From: Udeniomyces pyricola
Taxonomy: Eukaryota > Basidiomycota > Tremellomycetes > Cystofilobasidiales > Mrakiaceae
Length of the DNA stretch: 64,000 nucleotides
Assembly (NCBI GenBank): GCA_039545295.1
Contig: BCIK01000003.1
Span: 682,001-746,000 of the forward strand
Direction of reading: 5' to 3'
Shown piece by piece: positions 19,442 through 32,756 of this stretch. The notes beneath the pieces are model-generated. The model made no database searches. It was not told the DNA's origin and saw nothing but the letters and a program-made list of their open reading frames with translations. Within the stretch, counting starts at the first letter, position 1, and the number at the start of each line of letters is the position of its first letter. The translations under genes and the position numbers were made by a program.

Positions 19442-20219
19442 ACGATCATCAACATTCTTGATGACGTCTATCTTTTCCTTTTGATGTTTCTCTTCTCGTG
19501 TTACTTGTACATATACATGCACACACACACACACACTCACATCTGTGTACTTTCAACCCAGAGTGCCTTTCAAAATATCTCGACTCGTTTCACCTTCTCG
19601 TCTTCTATGTATCTGCGAGGATATTTTTTTTGGGGTCCCAATGATCGTTTTTCTTTCTTTTCTTCTTCTCTTGACCTGCTTTCAAGTTGCACTCTTTTCT
19701 TGATACCCCTTCCGCTTGTGCTTCTTTTGTTCCAGCTGAATTGCTTGCAGTTTTCTTTTCTTTTCGTTCCCCTCGATCTCGCTCTGATTATGCATTCCTT
19801 AATGACGTCGGACGAACCGATCGATTTAGATTATCGAGTCCGGTATCGACGTTTTCCTAAATTTTCTCACTGTTGTAATTATCACCCATCTTCCTCGCTC
19901 TATATATACAGCAGATCTTATCTTGTTTCACATTTGGCACGTCCGTTGAGACTGGGAAGTGGAAGGGAAAGGCTAGGTTCCAAGCCGGATGAATGATGAG
20001 ATGGTCCACGGTCGGATATTCCCTGCGTATTGTCGAAAAAAAAAAAACCGGACATCGGCCGACCATCGGAGGCGGTCCGAAGACAGAAATGAAGCGCAGA
20101 CGTCATGAGAAACATGGACTGCGTTGGAGTCGTCTGATGTACTCATCTCTTCCATCATCTACCCCACCACCACCACCACCATCCACCATCCCCTACCGAC
20201 TATCCATCCCAACGACCCA
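19442..20219. other. Intergenic region before the methyltransferase gene
   Basis: No gene seen. It holds a short CA repeat (about 19519-19535), long T/C-rich stretches, a TATA-like word at about 19898-19906, and a CAC triplet run at about 20163-20180 just upstream of the next start. Confidence 0.45.
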
Positions 20220-21823
20220 ATGTCTGCTTTCGCCACCAAGACATTCGACTCGGCACGGTATCTCGCCTGTCGACCGACTTACCCCACCTCGTTCTACGAT
20301 CTCATCTTGGCCTACCATCACAGGAACCCTAAGCCTTCGCTTCAGAAAGCGGTCGACCTAGGATGTGGACCGTGCGCCCTTTTACTCTTTCGAGACGGAC
20401 GAAAAATCTTCGGTTCTAGTTTAGGGGTTGAGGTAGATGGGATACCTTGGTGGCGTTGGTGTACCTAGCTATGCGATGATGATGAGCTGATATTCATCCG
20501 TCGGCTCATTTCATACCGTCCTTACTTCTATGCTTTTGCATATACACTCACTACCCTTACCACCTTATATAATCTTGCGCTTTCACCTTGTAACCCACCT
20601 CCTTTACCTATCTATATAGTGGCTTCGTCGCTCTCAACCTCGCTTCTCACTTTGAGTCCGTCACCGCCATCGATCCATCGCAAGCCATGGTTTCCGTCGG
20701 TCTTCAACCTCCTCCTAGCATCAACGGCAACCCTATCAACCGCATCGAGTACAAAGTCGGAAACGCTGAAGATCTCGTCTCGGCCCTCAGTAGCAGCAGC
20801 AGCAACAACAACAACAACAACAACGGGACAGAATCTGTCGACCTCGTCGCGGTGGGTCAAGCGGCTCATTGGTTCGATATGGCCGAGGTTTGGAAGGAAT
20901 TGGGCAAGATTGTTAGACCCGGTGGGAGTGTCGCTTTCATCGGATACGCAGGTAAGAACTTTACTCTTTTAATTTTCTGAAGACAAACTCAAGCATAAGT
21001 ATCGGACAAGAATTGGAGGTCCCAATGAAGGGAGGAGAAGACTCCCTTGATATAACGCCGCAAGATACGCAAGTGTAATATGTTTTATCCCTCTCTTGAC
21101 CCCCCCCCCCTTTTTTTTTTTCTTTTCCTTCTACTTCCCCTACATTCCTACGCTTCCTTCCCATCCTTCTTCCTGTTTTTCTGGACCTTCTTCTATCATC
21201 AATCAACTCCAGAAATGACCCTGCCCGACTACCCATCTCTCCAACCTCTCATTTCCGCCTACTCCAACGGCACCAGTCCCACCTCTATGGGACCCTTTTG
21301 GCAACAACCCGGTCGAAAACGAGTCGAAGACCTCCTCGATGCTCTCCCATTCCCTTCCCAACCTCCTCCAACATCATCGCTCATTAGTCTCCCAACACTC
21401 CCTGTCGCATCGAATCTCGGCGCACAAGAGCCTACGTTGCCAACAACTACACCTGACACACCTCAAGGGTCAGAGGAACCGAGCAAGACGACGACGGCAA
21501 CGACGCCTTGGGATCCCAAGACGTTTATGCGATTAAAGACGGACCTCACTGGGCGTCCACTGGGGATCAAAAAGACGATGACGTGGGATGCGTTCGGTCA
21601 GTACCTTCGAACTTGGAGCAGTTGGCACAGTTACGCTGATGCGCATGGGCCTGAACGGGCGGAGGCGTCGTTGTTGGGGTTTTTGGAGGAGTTGAAGAGA
21701 GAGGTAGGAGAGCTCAAGGCGGATCGGGGAGGAGGAGGAAGAGGAGGGAAGGAGAAGGAGAAAGGCGCTGAGGAGGAGGTTGAAGTCGAATGGCCAGCGG
21801 TGATCATGTTGGCTGGTAAATAG
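20220..21823 (+). CDS. Class I SAM-dependent methyltransferase (trans-aconitate methyltransferase-like)
   Basis: Three exons: 20220 to about 20370, about 20622-20951 and about 21213-21823. The start MSAFATKTFDSARYLACRPTY matches the Tmt1/Crg1-type fold, where a Y-x-x-x-RPTYP segment precedes the SAM site. Motif I, VDLGCGPGFVAL, spans the first intron, whose phase restores it. Motif II is VTAIDPSQAM; an Ala-Glu-Asp (GNAEDLV) and AAHWFDMAEVWKELGKIVRPGG complete the SAM domain. An Asn/Ser run lies near 20785-20822. The C-terminal half includes WDAFGQYLRTWSSWHSY, also seen in fungal Tmt1-like enzymes. The substrate is unknown. Confidence 0.8.
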
Positions 21824-22698
21824 TCCAGAGGAGAGAAAAACAAAGGGGGGGGGGGAGAGAGAGGAGAGAGAAAGAAGGGGGATGGTTCGTTTTGTTTGAT
21901 GTTCATTTTGATCCAAACCAAAAAAAAGAAGATATCATATATTGCAATCAGATCTCGATCCTGATCCGTCCGAACGATCAAGAATCATCATGTATACAAC
22001 CTAGCTGCGCTAGGGGATGAATGGTTGCCTCCATCTATACTCATCCGAGAGCGATGGATGCAACAAGCAAAAGAAAGGTAGCTCAAGATATATATATAAG
22101 AGCATACATGTTTATGCAAGAAGCGCAGAAATCACGGTCGGCCTCTTGTAGGAAAAATAAATAAATATGATAATCATCATGATGTTTCCGTTCCGTTCGC
22201 ACGTCTGTTCGTTAGCACTGCCGGAGTTTCATGATCGTAGTGAGATTTGCGTCGTTTCGTTGCGCACAGAGATATTGGACGACGTTGTTGGGAATCGAAG
22301 AATGCATATGCATGATGATGATGTTGATGAAATGATGAGTAATGGTACAAATGGAACGTTTGGGTGGGCCGGAGGTTGGAAAAGCAAAGGAAAAACAAAA
22401 AGCAAAACGAAAAAAAGGAACGAGAACCAAGAAACAAGGAAGAAGAAATATATATATATATATATAAAAGTTGAAAGGAAAACAAAAGGTCGAAGAGGAC
22501 AGTGGAAAAGGACAAAAGAAGAAGAAGAAGAAGAAAAAAAGGGATGTTTGAATAATATAATATCCCATCCAAACGTATGCGATTCCAAGCTAGCTGTATC
22601 CAAATGCTGCCCCCCCCCCCTCCCGGCCACGCGCCCCTCCCCACTATCAACTCTTCTAGCTCTTGTTGATCCGACACAGTCTCCTCTTATCCCCCTTG
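21824..22698. other. Convergent intergenic region between methyltransferase and GLE1
   Basis: No gene seen. It contains a G run (about 21846-21855), an AT dinucleotide run (about 22449-22466), A-rich blocks at 22390-22440 and 22500-22545, and a C run at about 22610-22620. Most of it is probably 3' UTR of the two converging genes. Confidence 0.5.
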
Positions 22699-25315
22699 CT
22701 ACACATCCGGATATTGCCCATTCGCCTTCTCCTTCTCCGGAGCAGGGTTCCAACCATGCTTCTCCCAATCCTCCAACACCAAATTCAACCTCTCGATCCC
22801 GCTCCGGTTCTTCACCTCACCTCCACCCAAACCGACCTGACCTGCTCTGAGCGCGTCTCGGAGGACGACGACGAGCTTGACCCATTGATGGCCATACGTT
22901 CCAACAAGTTTCCCTCCGGCCGTATCGAGCATGGCCGCCAGGAGAAGTGGAGTGATTTCGAGTTGGGCGAGCGATGGACGAAGGATCGATGCCGACCACG
23001 TCCAAAGGGTCGGTAACCGAAACGGTACCGGGATCAGTGAGGGGGAGAAAGGAGGGTAAGGAGGATGACCGGCAGGAGCTGGCGATGGGAGAAGATCCGT
23101 CGAAGGCGTGATAGAGCAAATCGCCACGTAGAGTGTCACGATCCCCGTCATTCGGTTGGCGTACGTCTCCTTTGTCTCGCGGTCAGTTCCGGTCCCGGAG
23201 AGATGACCGACGAGTTTTCGCCAACTGTCTTCGTTCTCGTCCGGCTTGCGGGCCGGATAGAACGGGACGACCCAACAGCACTTCTTGACGAGTCGAGCCA
23301 TGAGGACGTGGCCGAGGCCATCAGCGTGACCCATGAGGCACAGCGCCGTCACGAGCCGGGCGAGAGGAAAGGCCGAGGCGGGATGGGCCGTAATTTCAGC
23401 TTCGGCTTGCTTGATGAGGATCTTGGCGAAGTGGTTGAGAATCCAGGTGTAGATCTCGGGCGAAGCAGCTCGGGCAGAATGAAGGATTAGGGAAATGTCA
23501 GATGTCTGAAGGTCGTTCAGAAAAAAAAATCAGAATTGATATAAACATCAGAAATCCGACTTGTTCCTGTTCTCTCGTTATCTCTCTCAAGCAGAGTTTT
23601 CAAATATGTTGAGGAAGAGAGGGAGCAACGGACAATGCGCAGAATGACGGGTTCCGAGTTGATGATTTGACCAATCTTGGGGGTAATTTGACGCTTGACA
23701 GCGTTGCACTTCTTTCGCCATTCGGGTGAACCGTTGACTTTGGACAGAACGTCTGACTTGATGAGCTGCAATGAGCGGGTAAACGCAAGAGGAAAAAAAA
23801 AAACGAGGAAAAGATCGTTAGTGACAATTGTAAGGTGGATGGAAAGAAAACAGGTGGGACAAAGGAAAAGACAACACCAAGGTAAAAATCAATTACAGAC
23901 CTTCATCTTCTCGACACATTCCCCAAACTCCTGCCCTTTACTCTCAAGTCCACCCAATCCGCCCCTCTCATCCTTTTCCATTCTCTGGCGTTCTTCCTTC
24001 CCAACCTTGTCCTTTGCTGCCTGCTCCTGGGCCCGAATGGACTCGGCTTCTTTCCTCTTCGCCTCTTCCTCTCGGCGAGTCTGCTCCTCTTTGATGAGCC
24101 GCTGCTTGTCCTCCTCGGACGCCCTCATCGCCGCGGCCCGAACGGCTTCCTCCTCCTGTCGTTTCTTCAAGGCAGACAAATGCGCCGCTTCGGAAGACGA
24201 GATGGTCGATTCAATCCCATCCCATAACCGTCGATTCCTTGACTCAAAGTCTTCCCGCTCGCGTCGGTCCTCTTCTTCCCTCTCGACGCGCATGCCCTCG
24301 AGGAGTAGCCGGACTTCAGCGAGTTCACGCTCTTCACGTTCCCGTCGTTGAACGGCCAATAGAGAGGGACTCTGACCAGGTTGAAAGGATGAAGCGGTGG
24401 GAAGCGACGACGGCGAGAGGAACGATTCAATCCGGCTTGCGTGGACCGAGGCGGACAGGAGAGATTTATGCTGACGAAAGAGAAACAAAAGCGATACAAA
24501 AGGCCATGTCCAGAAGACAGACCACGTTTCAAGCGTGAGTAAGCATGATCCCGTCTACGATAGATTAGACGGACCATGAGCGATATCGAGAAACGATGCC
24601 GAAAGCGAGTACATTACGCATTTCCTTACCCAAGCTTTTGAGCGCGATATCGCGTCGTATTTTTCAATTTCGTCGACGTGCGAGGCACCTCGTATCGACC
24701 GATGGAGCGGGTTCATAGCGTTAGACCGGCTAAATCACAATCAGGATGGCAAGAATGTTAGCACGGTCAGGTACATGCGACTTGCTTAAGACAAGGCCGA
24801 AGACGTCAGAATCCGCTGGTTGGGCGCTGGCCTGGCTCCGTTCATGATCCTGCGAACGAAACCATCTCCCGCAACTACCCAAGGGGTCGGTTGTCCATCT
24901 GGACTCACCCAGAAGGTCCAAGTGCAACGGCGACTTTGATGACCTGTTCGACGTCTTCATTATCGTCTGAGCTCGTGCCGGCGTCTAGTTCCGAGTCGTC
25001 GTCGGTCGTATCGTCGTCGGTGTCATCGTCGTCGTCGTCTCCGTCATCAGTATGGTCAAGCCCTCTCCGCTTGGAGAGGTTGAGTCCATACCTGCCCGAG
25101 GATGAAGAGGTAGTGGAATTCGAGAGAAAGGCGTGGGAGGACGAGGAAGGGTTGGACGGAGCGAGAGACGCGGCGGCGGAGAAGAGGACGCGGCGGATGG
25201 AGGACGAAGAGTCGGAATCGGTTGATGAGGCATGGGGTCGTTGGGGGATGAATGGCGGGAGGGACAGTTGAGACGGACGTATGGGGTCGGTTGGGGTTTC
25301 TGATGAGAACCTCAT
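22699..25315 (-). CDS. GLE1: mRNA export factor Gle1
   Basis: Nuclear-pore factor that, with inositol hexakisphosphate, activates the DEAD-box helicase Dbp5 during mRNA export. Exon 1 (25315-24909) is Ser/Asp-rich and disordered. It joins in phase to exon 2 (24729-24630, NAMNPLHRSIRGASHVDEIE) and exon 3 (from 24470, HKSLLSASVHASRIESFL). Exon 3 has a long charged coiled coil rich in REREERELAEVR-type repeats, as in Gle1. The C-terminal domain follows: EWRKKCNAVKRQITPKIGQI, YTWILNHFAKILIKQAEAE, CLMGHADGLGHVLMARLVKKC and YANRMTGIVTLYVAI, then WTWSASILRPSLAQLE and WEKHGWNPAPEKEK. The start Met at 25315 is the first in a frame whose splicing keeps phase. Divergent from DPH5. Confidence 0.88.
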
Positions 25316-25579
25316 GGGTGAGGTCTGGGGTGGGATGGAATCGAAAGGGTTGGAGGTGTGTATGGATGTGAGGATGAGGGTGATGGACGGGCTCAGCTAC
25401 ACGATTCCATCATACATATGCACGCAACAGGAAGTCACTCAACCGGCCTGACGCGTGACTCGGCGTGACGCGTGACGGATGGCGGGCCGGGCGTGACTGG
25501 CTTCGAGACGGACAGTCAACATTTGGGATTTCTCGCTTTTGCCCGCATCTTGACACCAACATCACATTCCCTCATTATC
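25316..25579. promoter_or_regulatory. Shared divergent promoter region of GLE1 and DPH5
   Basis: 264 bases between opposite start codons. A near-repeated GTGACGCGTGACT-type motif clusters at about 25450-25475, between the two genes. Its role is inferred from position only. Confidence 0.4.
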
Positions 25580-27315
25580 ATGCTCTACTGTATCGGTCTC
25601 GGTCTTTCCGACGAAAAGGACATCACCGTCAAGGGCCTCGAAGTGAGCCTCCATCAAGATCATCCCCCTCAGCCTCAGATTCCTCCCACTAAAGCCTTCC
25701 TTGCCTTCTGCCTCCTTACTACCTCGTCCGCCGCCTATCCATAGGCCATCAAGGGTGCTTCCAGGGTCTACCTCGAAGCCTACACCAGCATCCTCATGGT
25801 CGACAAGGACAAGCTCGTCAGTCCCTGCATGTCATCTCACCCTTGAGACTTCACCAGTTCTTCGACTCTGCCTCGTCTCTCCCGCGGGATCAATGCAACC
25901 TCAGCACTTCTTACCCTTCTTACCACCACCCTTCTTTCCATGCGACGTTTGTACTCACCTCGATAGGAAGCCTTCTATGGCAAGCCTGTCATTCTTGCCC
26001 CACGAGAGATGGTCGAGATGGAATCGGACGAGATCCTGCGAGATGCCGATAAGGAGGACGTCTGCTTCCTCGTCGTCGGCGATCCCTTTGGGTCCGTATA
26101 TACGATGCACTCCCACGACATATATCGCTGTCCTGACAGGTTTGTGGTCTTCATCTCCATCTAGACTCAGTAGACTGATCCCTTGACTTTCACCTTGAAT
26201 ATCCTCCGTAGAGCGACGACCCACACCGACCTTCTCCTCCGCGCCCGAATACTCAACATCCCCTCCCAAGTCATCCACAACGCCTCCATCATGAACGCTA
26301 TGGGTGCCTGCGGACTTCAACTCTACAACTTTGGTCAAACCGTCTCGCTCGTCTTCTTCACCGAGACATGGAAGCCCGACAGTTTCTACGACCGTGTCAA
26401 GGAGAATTGGCAGATGGGTATGCACACGCTCGTGCTGTTGGACATCAAAGTCCGAGAGCAAAGCGAGGAGAACATGGCTAGGTCAGTTTTGATTTAGCAG
26501 TATGTCAAAGAGTTGGGACAAGTTTGGTTGAGAGAAATTTCGAGTAGAGTGGGATGTCGAGAACAAAACAGGGAACGAGGAGAAAGGGGGTTGATGACAC
26601 GCGACTCGCGGCAGGTCAGAATGTCAACCCCCCCCCCCCTTCCCATCTATCTGGTCAAGTAACTGACGAGTCCTTCCACATCTGTCTCTTTTGCCCAAAA
26701 GGGGTAAGCTCATCTATGAACCCCCTCGTTACATGTCGCCCGCCTTGGCCATCTCTCAGCTGCTGGAGACGGAAGAATCTCGAGGCGAAGGTACGTGTCC
26801 AATGCATCTCTCTCGTTTCTTCTCACTTGTTCACGTCTCAGCTGCCTCGACCATCTTTCACGTAGCCATACACATCAACCCAAGTCGAGACTCAGAACAG
26901 AAAAAAAAAATCCCCATGAGACCCCGTGCTAAACTCGTTGTTTTTCCTTACTTTTCTTATCATCGTTGGACCTTCTTACTTCCTTCTCTTTTCTCAAGGC
27001 GTCCTTGCTCCGGACTCGACCCTCGCCATCACAGTCTCTCGAGTCGGTACACCGACGCAAAAGTTCTACTCAGGCACCTTGGCTCAACTGTCTCAACTGC
27101 CCGAAGAAGCGTTCGGTGGTCCACTCCATTCCCTCGTTATCGTCGGCAAGAGGGTTCACCCACTCGAGGTCGAGTATGCTGGAGGTTGGGCCGTCGAGGA
27201 GGAAGGAAACGATGGACAGGACGTTAAGCGGGATGAGCAAGGGAAGAGGGTTGGGGAGTGGTGGAGGGTCGCTAGGGATGTGTTGGGCGTCGAACTCGAA
27301 GGTGAGAGTCGATAA
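25580..27315 (+). CDS. DPH5: Diphthine methyl ester synthase (diphthamide biosynthesis)
   Basis: Cytosolic SAM-dependent methyltransferase that methylates the modified histidine of translation elongation factor 2 in diphthamide formation. [21 protein letters not shown] is the hallmark N terminus. Following exons give [79 protein letters not shown] and [21 protein letters not shown], the ordered Dph5 blocks. Later exons carry [21 protein letters not shown] and [16 protein letters not shown]. About 315 residues in at least six exons. One intron carries a C run near 26629. The C terminus is somewhat Asp/Glu-rich and ends ELEGESR. Confidence 0.95.
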
Positions 27316-27677
27316 TGAGTTTTCCCCATTGGAGGAACAAGAAAACAATATACATGTAAATTAGGCAGCCGGTTCACTTGGAACATCAATGCCACACTGT
27401 GATGAAGAGCGAGATGAACAAGAAGATATCGATCGCGAAACACAAAGCGAATCCCAAATGGATCTGATGAACGTTTAATACTCATCACAAATTCAAACTC
27501 CTGGTCTCGATACCAAGGTGGCAATCCATGCGATGACTGGTCCGGGTCGTGATCAATCAAGCTGAGCCCAATGCCAGAAAGAAAGGGAGACATATACCAG
27601 GAAGAGCAGTGACGAAAAAGAAACCCACCAAGGGTGCTGTCCTCCCGCAGATAATTCCCCTTCCCTCCTCAATACTA
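27316..27677. other. Convergent intergenic region between DPH5 and the RS-rich gene
   Basis: Short convergent spacer. No gene or clear motif seen; probably two 3' UTRs. Confidence 0.45.
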
Positions 27678-29970
27678 CTACCAAACATCATCAAACCCCT
27701 TCAACCCATCCGCATTCTTCCAATCTTCCTCTTGGACACTATCGTCGCTCTCGTCAATCGCAATGACACCTCCTCCTCCCAAGCCTGATAGACCCCCCGC
27801 AGTATAAGCCTTCCAAGCATCATCCCTCTCCTTCTCCTTTCCCTTCCCTACATCCCAAGCCCGCTTCTCCCCCGCTTTCGTATACTTCATCCCCATGATA
27901 TCCTGTTCCCTCGATTCCATCTCCTGAAGCCATGTCGGTTTCTTCCCACCCAACGCTTCTCCACCTTCGCCTTTCTTCCCACTACTACGACCCTCTTTTT
28001 TCTTCTCCTTCTTCCGCTTCCTCCTTTCTGCTTCTTCCTCACTATCCACCTCTTCACTACTCGAGATGAACCCCGCCGCCATCTTCTGTTTCTTCCTAAT
28101 CTCCTTCCGTTGGGCTTTTTCCTCCGCCTTCTTCGCCTTCTTCTTCTCACGTCGTTTGGCGTCCTCTTTTTCTTTGAGTACCTCGAGCATGCGTTCCCAA
28201 TGGTTGCCCACGATCGGACCCGTTTGGGGGATTGGAGCGACGTCGAGCCGAGGGTCATACGTCGGGGAAAAGTATCGATCCATCTTGGAAGGCACCGTTG
28301 TCGCTACCGTCGAGAGAGAAGGAGGTGTAGGAGGTCCGGTCCCCAATGAGCGATTCGGATCCTCCCGGCGAGAAGACGACGAGGACGATAATGGACCATC
28401 TATACGAGGCGAGCGCGATCGGGTGCGAGATATTGAGGATGATGACGGTGGTGGACTAGAGCGTGGACGAGAAAGAGCAAGATGAGTGGAAGTAGAACCA
28501 GAACGACGTTCGTCGGATCGATGACGAGAGGGACTCGTCGATTTCATATGGGAAGTTGAAGTCCTTTCATCGTTCCGCTCCCCATGTTCTCCTCGCTTTC
28601 GAGTGGACTCTCGATGCGAGTCGCCCCCGCCAGTTGAAGAAGGGGAAGTCGAACGTCGATTTTTGTGATCGCGACGAGCCGAAGAAGAGTGTCGAGAGGA
28701 TGAGGTTCGATAGGTTTGGCCCGTAGCGATGATGTCGTCGTGGTCGTCGTGATGATCGTGCTGATCAAAAGGTTCTTCTTCTTCCCTTCTCCTCTTCTCT
28801 CTTCTCCTTCTCCTCCTCCTCTCTTCCTCCTCGTCCTCTGAGCCATCGTAACCTACCCGCTTGCTTTTCTCTTCCCCTTCCGACCTATTCCCTCTCCGAC
28901 TCTGGTGGTCCGATCGGTAAGACGCACTTCGATCGTCTCTCGAAGATCGCTCATGATGTCTCCTCTTCCTCCCTTCATCCTCCTTCTCCCTCTCAGATCT
29001 CCCACTTCTCTCCCGTTGATCCTCCCTCGTTCGATCCTTACTCCTCCTCCTCCTCTTCTCCTCTTCCTCATCCCTCTTCCGATCCCTCTCCCTCCTTGAA
29101 TCCTTCTCCCGCATCGGACTTCCATCTTCAGCAACCACGACCTCATCCGGAAGCAACATTCCATCCGATTCCTTTCTTCCACCACCACCACCACTACTAC
29201 TCCCCATCCGAGCTGTCGTCATCGTCGCCGTCATACGCGATGCTTTCGCCGAGAGGGCTTGGTCCCGTAGGAGGTCCTCGTTGTGGGTGATGACGTTCCG
29301 GAGCGTCGCGCCGAGCAAGTTGAGGTTCGGTCGGAGTTTAGGGCCGCTTTGGGTAGATGACGTTGGGATGTAACTGTGATGCCGAAAGAAGGAATTGGAA
29401 AGAAAGAAAGGGGAAGGGGGGGGGGCAATTAGAAGAAAGAGAAGAGAGGGATTAAACGAAACCAAGAAACAAGGAAGAAGAAGACGAAAGCAAAAACAGG
29501 GGGAAGGAAGAAAAGGGGGATGGATGAGTCAGTTCTCAGCAATTGTCAAAGCATCGAAGAAAGCAAAAAAAGAAAAGAAAAGGATAGAACAGAACGAAAA
29601 CGACCGGCCCAAATCCATGGACGGCTCATGAAGACAACGTTGAGGATGACATTCGGGAATTGATTCCCAGCGAGCGAAAGCAAGTTCACAGAAAGAAACA
29701 AAGAGAGAGAAAGAGAGAGGGAGAGACTCACTCCATGTACGCTGCGAAGCCTAACTCTTTAGCTCTCCTCTCTTTCTCCTTAGCCTCGTGAGCGATGATC
29801 TTGGCAATATCCTCATCGTCCAAAGGGGCTTGGGACGCGCCTGACTGAGCTGAAACAGCCGGGAGACCAAAGGCAGCGCGACGAAGGGAGGAAATGATGG
29901 CGGCAGAAGAAGAGGATGAGGTGGTGGTGGTGGGGGGTTTGGGGTTGGATGTCGAGGGTCGTGAGGACAT
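27678..29970 (-). CDS. Arg/Ser-rich nuclear-type protein, function unknown
   Basis: Two exons, 29970-29732 and 29373-27678, join in phase 2 to give 644 residues. The N terminus holds a conserved-looking helix, EDIAKIIAHEAKEKERRAKE, followed by LGFAAYMDYIPT and RPNLNLLGATLRNVITHNED. The middle is a long tract of Arg/Ser, Arg/Glu and Asp/His repeats, typical of splicing-related RS proteins. A motif YDPRLDVAPIP and a basic segment KKKAKKAEEKAQRKEIRKKQ follow. The C terminus ends GLKGFDDVW. I do not recognise the family; the composition suggests a nuclear RNA-binding or spliceosome-associated role (inference). An in-frame Met at 30129 would add 53 residues including a His run, so the Met at 29970 is preferred. 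Confidence 0.7.
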
Positions 29971-30059
29971 GATGGTGTGGGGAGTGAGGAAGGTGAAGGA
30001 TACGTGAATTAGGAGGAGAACGGGACAAGCTGTGGGAGAGAGCTCGGGTGGGAGAAGAC

Positions 30060-30091
<32 letters not shown>

Positions 30092-30965
30092 CGATGATGA
30101 TGATTGAGAGGGGGCGGACGGTGAGTCAAGTTGGAATGCGAGGCGTTTATGGATGCCGGACGTCCTAGCTACGCGTCACATCAACAAGTGATACGTAACA
30201 TGACAGCGCCAGTACGAGCTGATGGGATTCGAATTTCAACTATATATATATCAAAACTCATTGACGCGATATCAGGTAATGTGCTCCCAATATTACATAG
30301 CAGATCCACATATATATATATACGTACGTACTGTTGCAAAGTCGTTGACAAGAAGAGAACGAACAAGAGTTAAAGGAAAGGAGAAAGAAAGAGAGAGAGA
30401 GAGAAAGACTGAGTGGCTAAGAGATCAGAACGACTAGAAGAAGAAGCATCCAACCAAAAATTAAGGGGAAACGAAACCCAACCGAAGGGAAATGAAGAAA
30501 AAGAAGAAGAAGAAGACCATGAGAGCAAGAAAAGTTGAGGGACAAGGGACTCGACTGGGTGAAAGGAAGTCGGGGAAAAGGAGGGATTGACATGGCGAAC
30601 TGAATGAAAGACAACGGATAAAGGGAACATGCGTGTTTGAAAAGACACGTGACGTAGAGTCGAAAACAAATGAGAGAGAGAGGAAAAGTTAGGGGCTAGC
30701 TGCTATAAAGTGAGGAGATGAACAAGAAAGTAAGTTCGATCGCGACTGATGAGTCTACATAGTAACGTGGGTTTTCTCGTTAGTATCACGAGATCGAAAA
30801 GAAAAAAAAAAACGAAAAAAACGAGCGTTTCCAAGCAAGTGATGATTTTGCCAAGACATCAACGTCTGCAAGAAGGATGGGGGAAGAAGAGAAAGAACGA
30901 GAAGAACGAAACATAAGTCGTCGAGGAGGCACGCAGGGGTCATATATGCATGAGACACCGTCCCT
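29971..30965. other. Intergenic region between the RS-rich gene and CENP-A
   Basis: Upstream of the RS-rich gene lies an ATG/ATC triplet run at about 30065-30105. TATA runs occur at 30240-30250 and 30311-30322. From about 30370 to 30940 the plus strand is strongly A/G-rich, so the CENP-A sense strand is C/T-rich beyond its stop. No gene seen. Confidence 0.5.
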
Positions 30966-32163
<1,198 letters not shown>

Positions 32164-32756
32164 GACGGATGGATGGATGGAGAAAGTGCGAGGCGGTGGT
32201 GGAGGGCCGGGACGAGTGATGGAGGGGCGTTTGGTTGATTGACGTCTGACGCGACTGGACGGCGGTGGTTGAGTCGGTGGTTGGCGCCGTCGGTGATGGA
32301 TGGCTGGGCGCTGGTTTGATGGGCCAAGCTAATAGTACAGAGAATGGCAGCTAGGGATGATGAATTATAAAGGGCTGATGGAATGGACAGGTGGGGTGGA
32401 TGGGATGGTTAATGGTGTGTATATGTGTATATATGTATATATATATATGTAAACTGTATATATATGTTTGTGGTGGAGGAGGTGTATGTATTTGTTGTGT
32501 ATTGCTTGATATATAGGTGACAGCCAGGGCGTGCGTGCATGGATTATTATACGTACCGCGTGCGACTGATCGAGCGAGCGAGCAGGCGTGGGTGTGATTC
32601 AACTGCAACTGATGAAACCACTGGCAGCTCATTTTTCGACTTCGTCCTCCTCCCAGCACCAAATCCAAATCCTTTCCGCTCAACCTCCCCCTTCTTCTCC
32701 CCCTTCTCCTCCCCCTCTCCCTCCCCTTCATCCTCCCCTTCCGACCCTTCCTCATC
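32164..32756. promoter_or_regulatory. Shared divergent upstream region of CENP-A and UTP5
   Basis: 593 bases between the two starts. A TATA dinucleotide-rich block lies at about 32420-32465. C/T-rich leader sequence covers about 32640-32755 before UTP5. Function inferred from position. Confidence 0.4.

Noticed and set aside
22167..22850. Plus-strand open frame of 227 codons in the GLE1 3' region
   Set aside because: It crosses AT repeats, A-rich blocks and a C run, then overlaps GLE1 coding sequence antisense; it looks like a shadow.
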